This document shows, in pieces, positions 61,186 to 64,000 of a DNA stretch of 64,000 nt. Source of the DNA: Taklimakanibacter deserti (GTDB lineage Bacteria > Pseudomonadota > Alphaproteobacteria > Rhizobiales > Aestuariivirgaceae); assembly GCA_003574785.1 (NCBI GenBank), contig QORU01000008.1, positions 324,533 to 388,532 on the forward strand, in the 5' to 3' direction. A model generated the notes under the pieces. That model did not search any database, had not been told where the DNA came from, and worked only from the letters and a program-made list of their open reading frames with translations. The position numbers and the translations under genes were made by a program. The stretch's first letter is position 1. The number at the start of each line of letters is the position of its first letter.

Positions 61186-62166
61186 ATGAAATCTCGAAGC
61201 ACTTTGATCGCCATCGCCGCGGCCCTATGGCTGCAGAGCAATCTCGCACAGGCTCAATTTCTCTTTAGCTTGGATGAGCAATCACCCGAGGTGCCCGCAG
61301 TTAGCCAGGCGGACATTCTCGAAAGCGGGCTCGGCGTGGTCATATCGGCAACTGCGCTGGGACTCCCGGCTGCAACGGAAATCGACGGGTTGAGCTTCGG
61401 TCACGACCAGATCGTCCCGATCAGCCCGACGGCTTTCGTCGCCATCTTTTATTCTGTTGATCGAGCCACCCGAGGCTTGCCGGCTGGCCCCCAACCAGGG
61501 GCCGGCGCGGTACGCGTGCAGGTCAACGGCAATGGTGCTGCCGGTGATATCTTTTTCCTGACGGCCCGCTTCGCGCCTGGCGTGGGTATGGTGCCGATCA
61601 CGCGTGGGCTCACGGCGGACTCGGTGGCACTTGGCCTCACGCCCACGGGCGGTGCCGCCAATGAGTCCGACATTGACGGCTTGGTGTTCACGACGGGTGC
61701 CACAAGCCAAAGCGTCTATTTTTCAGTACGCGGCCCTGTGCCCGGTCAAAACTGGGGGCCGGCGGACATCATTCGCGTCGACATTGATCCGGCGACCGGA
61801 GCGGGAACACCGCCGCGCGTTTGGGCTACGGCCGCGCAGTTGGGGTTGGGGCCGAACGTCAACATCGATGCACTCGCCATTCGCAACCGCGACCAGAACG
61901 ATCTTACCCCAGATGATGTGGTCTGGGTCAGCCTGAACCCTCCTCCCGCCGCTCCACTTCCTCCCGGCGAAAAAATCATACAGGTCTTTCCCGGCCCGCT
62001 TCGTCTGGTGGTGAACTCCCGTGTGCTCAATGTCCTTCCCGGCGACAATGTAAACGGCATAGCCGGCGTGGACCCGGACAAATTGGGGAAACCAAAGCGG
62101 CCTCCACCGCCACCGAAAGAGCAGCAACGAAAAAAGCCTGAACGGAAGCAGAAGCAATCAAAATAG
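61186..62166 (+). CDS. Exported hypothetical protein with Pro/Lys-rich tail
   Basis: A 326-residue protein with a signal peptide (LIAIAAALWLQSNLAQA) and a beta-rich mature part: VPITRGLTADSVALGL, IDGLVFTTGATSQSVYFSV. The C-terminus is Pro- and Lys-rich (KRPPPPPKEQQRKKPERKQK), likely a surface or nucleic-acid contact. It follows the M23-like gene by 13 nt (GGGGAGAAGG site), so both may be co-expressed. Family not recognised. Confidence 0.65.
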   Translation: MKSRSTLIAIAAALWLQSNLAQAQFLFSLDEQSPEVPAVSQADILESGLGVVISATALGLPAATEIDGLSFGHDQIVPISPTAFVAIFYSVDRATRGLPAGPQPGAGAVRVQVNGNGAAGDIFFLTARFAPGVGMVPITRGLTADSVALGLTPTGGAANESDIDGLVFTTGATSQSVYFSVRGPVPGQNWGPADIIRVDIDPATGAGTPPRVWATAAQLGLGPNVNIDALAIRNRDQNDLTPDDVVWVSLNPPPAAPLPPGEKIIQVFPGPLRLVVNSRVLNVLPGDNVNGIAGVDPDKLGKPKRPPPPPKEQQRKKPERKQKQSK

Positions 62167-62183
62167 CGGCAGTGCAATATCGG

Positions 62184-62786
62184 TCACTGTGATCGTTTGT
62201 CGATCGCGAGGGACTCGAGCGCAAGGCGCCGGAATCTGCGGAATGAATTTCGATCGCCGTCGACCTTCATGCGGACCAGCGTTCCCTCATAGCAATCGAT
62301 AAGAAAGGCTGCCGCCTCTTTGGCATCGAGCCTCGGATCGACTTCGCCAGCGGCCTGTGCCTCTTCCAGCAATCTGCGCAGCTGTCTTTCCCAGGTGACG
62401 AACACCCGGGCAAGCCTTGCCCTGAATTCGGGGCTGCGCGCGGCGGCGGTCTGGCTCAGGACCCCGTAAAGGCACCCTCCAAGAGGCGCTTCGGCCAGAT
62501 GCAGACGTTCGGCCGCGTCGAAATAGTCGCGAAGCCGCTGCAAGGGGCTGCGGGACGTGTCTTTGAATATTTCAGCGCGCATGTTGACATAGTGGCGCTC
62601 ATAGGCGTCCAGAACCGCGCCGGCGAACTCCTCCTTGCTCTTGAAGAAATAGTAGAAGGAGCCCTTGGGCACGCCGGCCGAATGCAGGATGGCGTTCAGA
62701 CCGATTCCGTCGAAACCTTTCAAAATCAAGACCTTGAGGCCTTCGGCGATCAGCCGGTCACGGGTCGGGTTATTTTTTTCCAGCAT
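62184..62786 (-). CDS. TetR family regulator (NemR/AcuR-like)
   Basis: A 200-residue repressor. HTH region GFDGIGLNAILHSAGVPKGSFYYFFKSKEEFA (~26-57, quoted by parts in the fold) and a C-terminal TetR_C domain. It is divergent from the gfa-side genes. The palindrome at 62789-62808 lies just before its ATG and matches the TAGACC...-type operators of the NemR/AcuR branch, so self-repression is likely. Aldehyde or electrophile sensing is inferred. Confidence 0.8.
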   Translation of the reverse strand: MLEKNNPTRDRLIAEGLKVLILKGFDGIGLNAILHSAGVPKGSFYYFFKSKEEFAGAVLDAYERHYVNMRAEIFKDTSRSPLQRLRDYFDAAERLHLAEAPLGGCLYGVLSQTAAARSPEFRARLARVFVTWERQLRRLLEEAQAAGEVDPRLDAKEAAAFLIDCYEGTLVRMKVDGDRNSFRRFRRLALESLAIDKRSQ

Positions 62787-62788
62787 GT

Positions 62789-62808
62789 CTAGTAGACCAG
62801 TTTACTAG
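62789..62808. promoter_or_regulatory. Operator palindrome of the NemR/AcuR-like repressor
   Basis: CTAGTA-GACCAGTT-TACTAG, perfect outer 6-bp arms, immediately upstream of the 62786 start. Looks like the TAGACC-type operators of NemR-like regulators. Confidence 0.7.
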
Positions 62809-62885
62809 TTGCTAGCCATAGCGCCATCCTCTCACCGCGTCAACCGGGTGGGTGACGTGAAAAAGCAGCTGAAGGAGACAACGCC

Positions 62886-63089
62886 ATGTCCGACGTCAAT
62901 CCGCTTGGCCCAATGATGCATCTCAAGGAAATCGAGCGAGAGGCTTTGGCCCTTCGGACAGCACCAATGAAAAGCCGTCCCGCGATTCCCAATGCCGCAT
63001 CGGGATGGATCATGAGGCTCCTGAAGCGGCTGAGCATTTCGCTGAAAGCCATGACCGCAGCCGGCAGCGCGCATGTCCGCAGACAGTAG
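62886..63089 (+). CDS. Small hypothetical protein
   Basis: A 67-residue protein (MSDVNPLGPMMHLKEIEREA at the N-terminus) with a C-terminal amphipathic basic helix (MRLLKRLSISLKAMTAAGS). A strong GAAGGAGA site precedes ATG 62886. No family recognised; position between the repressor and gfa suggests joint control. Confidence 0.6.
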   Translation: MSDVNPLGPMMHLKEIEREALALRTAPMKSRPAIPNAASGWIMRLLKRLSISLKAMTAAGSAHVRRQ

Positions 63090-63252
63090 AACGCAAGCCG
63101 TCTCACGATGATCGCACCGGTGAAAGGCTGGTGGCTTGCTGTCGCCTTCTCAAGGCGGTATCCTGACCTAGGGGGATTTCTGCAAAATGAGAGATGAGGG
63201 TGCTGGGTTCAGCGCCCCTCCAGTAGTTTGTGCTCAACAGGGAGGAGTTTTA

Positions 63253-63825
63253 ATGCCAGTTGCCATTCATCCGTCGGTCGACAATGGATTCAAGCCGGCT
63301 GCCGAAAACTTCAAGGGCGGCACGCTTACGTGCAAATGCGCGAGCAATCCGGTGACGGTCAAGATAACGAGCCAGAGCGCCCATAATCACGCTTGCGGCT
63401 GCACCAAGTGCTGGAAGCCGGAAGGTGCGGTATTCTCGGTCGTCGCCGTTGTGCCGCGCGACAGCCTTTCCGTCACCGCCAATGGCAACAAGCTCAAGGT
63501 CGTTGATGCCAATGCCACAATCCAGCGCCAAGCCTGCACCGGCTGCGGCGTTCATATGTATGGCCGGGTCGAGAACACCAAGCATCCTTTCTATGGCCTC
63601 GACTTCATCCACACGGAGTTGTCCAAGGAGCAAGGCTGGTCGCCGCCGCAATTCGCGGCCTTCGTTTCCTCGATCATCGAATCCGGCGCGAAACCCGATC
63701 AGATGGGCGCTGTCAGAGCGAGGCTCAAGGAAATTGGCCTCGAGCCCTATGACTGCCTGTCGCCGCCGCTCATGGATTACATCGCCACCCATGTCGCCAA
63801 GGCCTCGGGCGTCCTCAAGGCCTGA
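63253..63825 (+). CDS. gfa: S-(hydroxymethyl)glutathione synthase
   Basis: A 190-residue GFA-family enzyme that helps couple formaldehyde to glutathione. Zinc-binding Cys motifs are visible: [19 protein letters not shown] and [14 protein letters not shown] 63253 (MPVAIHP) follows GGAGGAG. The next gene is a class III alcohol dehydrogenase, so the two form the start of a formaldehyde-oxidation unit. Confidence 0.93.
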   Translation: MPVAIHPSVDNGFKPAAENFKGGTLTCKCASNPVTVKITSQSAHNHACGCTKCWKPEGAVFSVVAVVPRDSLSVTANGNKLKVVDANATIQRQACTGCGVHMYGRVENTKHPFYGLDFIHTELSKEQGWSPPQFAAFVSSIIESGAKPDQMGAVRARLKEIGLEPYDCLSPPLMDYIATHVAKASGVLKA

Positions 63826-63906
63826 TTCCGCGATCCTGTCTTGGGGTGGACGGCCCGGCGCCCGCCGGGCTAGATCGATGAAAAATGCTGAAGGAGAATC
63901 GTGGAC

Positions 63907-64000
63907 ATGAAAACCCGCGCCGCCGTTGCCTTTGAGAAAGCCAAGCCGCTCGAGATCGTCGAGGTCGACCTCGAAGGTCCGCGCGAAGGCGAGGTGCTGG
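63907..64000 (+). CDS. S-(hydroxymethyl)glutathione dehydrogenase / class III alcohol dehydrogenase (partial)
   Basis: Only the first 31 codons are present; the gene runs off the right edge. The N-terminus [20 protein letters not shown] is that of zinc class III alcohol dehydrogenases (AdhC/FrmA), which oxidise S-hydroxymethylglutathione. It lies 81 nt after gfa. Confidence 0.85.
   Translation, partial: MKTRAAVAFEKAKPLEIVEVDLEGPREGEVL

Noticed and set aside
1..64000. CRISPR arrays, tRNA or rRNA genes, transposases, prophage genes
   Set aside because: No regularly spaced direct repeats, no cloverleaf or rRNA-like segments and no transposase or integrase coding sequence seen on reading the window by eye; a dedicated RNA search would be decisive for tRNA and small RNAs.

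Overview
The window reads as a chromosomal segment of a GC-rich alphaproteobacterium, most likely order Hyphomicrobiales (Rhizobiales). Pointers are the PhyR-NepR-EcfG general stress cassette, separate glyQ and glyS genes, DUF1127, DUF3108 and SleB-type proteins, a Ku/LigD pair, and short palindromic repeats of the kind common in rhizobial genomes. Genus cannot be fixed from the sequence alone. No rRNA, tRNA, CRISPR array or transposase was found.

Layout. 1-2217: a minus-strand polyamine-type ABC transporter (two permeases and a binding protein cut by the window edge). 2245-4676: repeats, a polyprenyl diphosphate synthase, a DUF2007 protein and a tRNA1(Val)-type methyltransferase. 4827-14943: the most unusual locus, six tightly coupled plus-strand genes. 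They encode a VioB-type ferritin-like protein, a LodA-like (cysteine tryptophylquinone family) oxidase, a radical SAM/SPASM enzyme, a LodB-like flavoprotein, a SAM-domain/cyclase/AAA/TPR regulator and an NTF2-like protein. 14981-26719: mostly housekeeping genes (SppA-like peptidase, glyQ, glyS, pyruvate phosphate dikinase, SleB hydrolase), with an apparently dead trypsin-like protease and CDGSH and SUKH genes lodged between glyQ and glyS. 26890-35456: secreted proteins, an aminotransferase, a five-gene minus-strand operon (ygfZ-like, tag, HD hydrolase, phosphatase, small ORF), dihydroorotase, an acrylyl-CoA-reductase-like enzyme and a LysE exporter. 35519-42335: a second, complete polyamine-type ABC operon (potFGHI layout), then acyl-CoA dehydrogenase, BetI-like regulator and phosphoethanolamine-methyltransferase-like genes.

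42417-53703 is a stress-response island: a BTAD/TolB-like/TPR regulator, DUF1127, phyR divergent from nepR-ecfG, a CHASE3/HisKA_2 kinase, an HWE kinase, CsbD, PRC-barrel proteins, a low-affinity iron permease family protein and small secreted proteins. Good EcfG-type promoters (GGAAC, 16-17 nt, CGTT) stand before phyR, a small gene at 46754, a PRC-barrel gene at 51811 and a small hydrophilic gene at 53422. This ties the island into one regulon.

53741-64000 holds a DMT exporter, an SDR/TetR divergent pair, ku-ligD end-joining repair, two secreted proteins of unknown role (one resembling an M23 peptidase with a lost metal ligand), and a formaldehyde-detoxification start: a TetR regulator with a clear operator, gfa, and the first codons of a class III alcohol dehydrogenase.

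The best candidate for an undescribed system is 4827-14943. It combines a LodA/LodB pair with a radical SAM maturase and a ferritin-like partner, which recalls the maturation logic of quinohemoprotein amine dehydrogenase but on a LodA scaffold.
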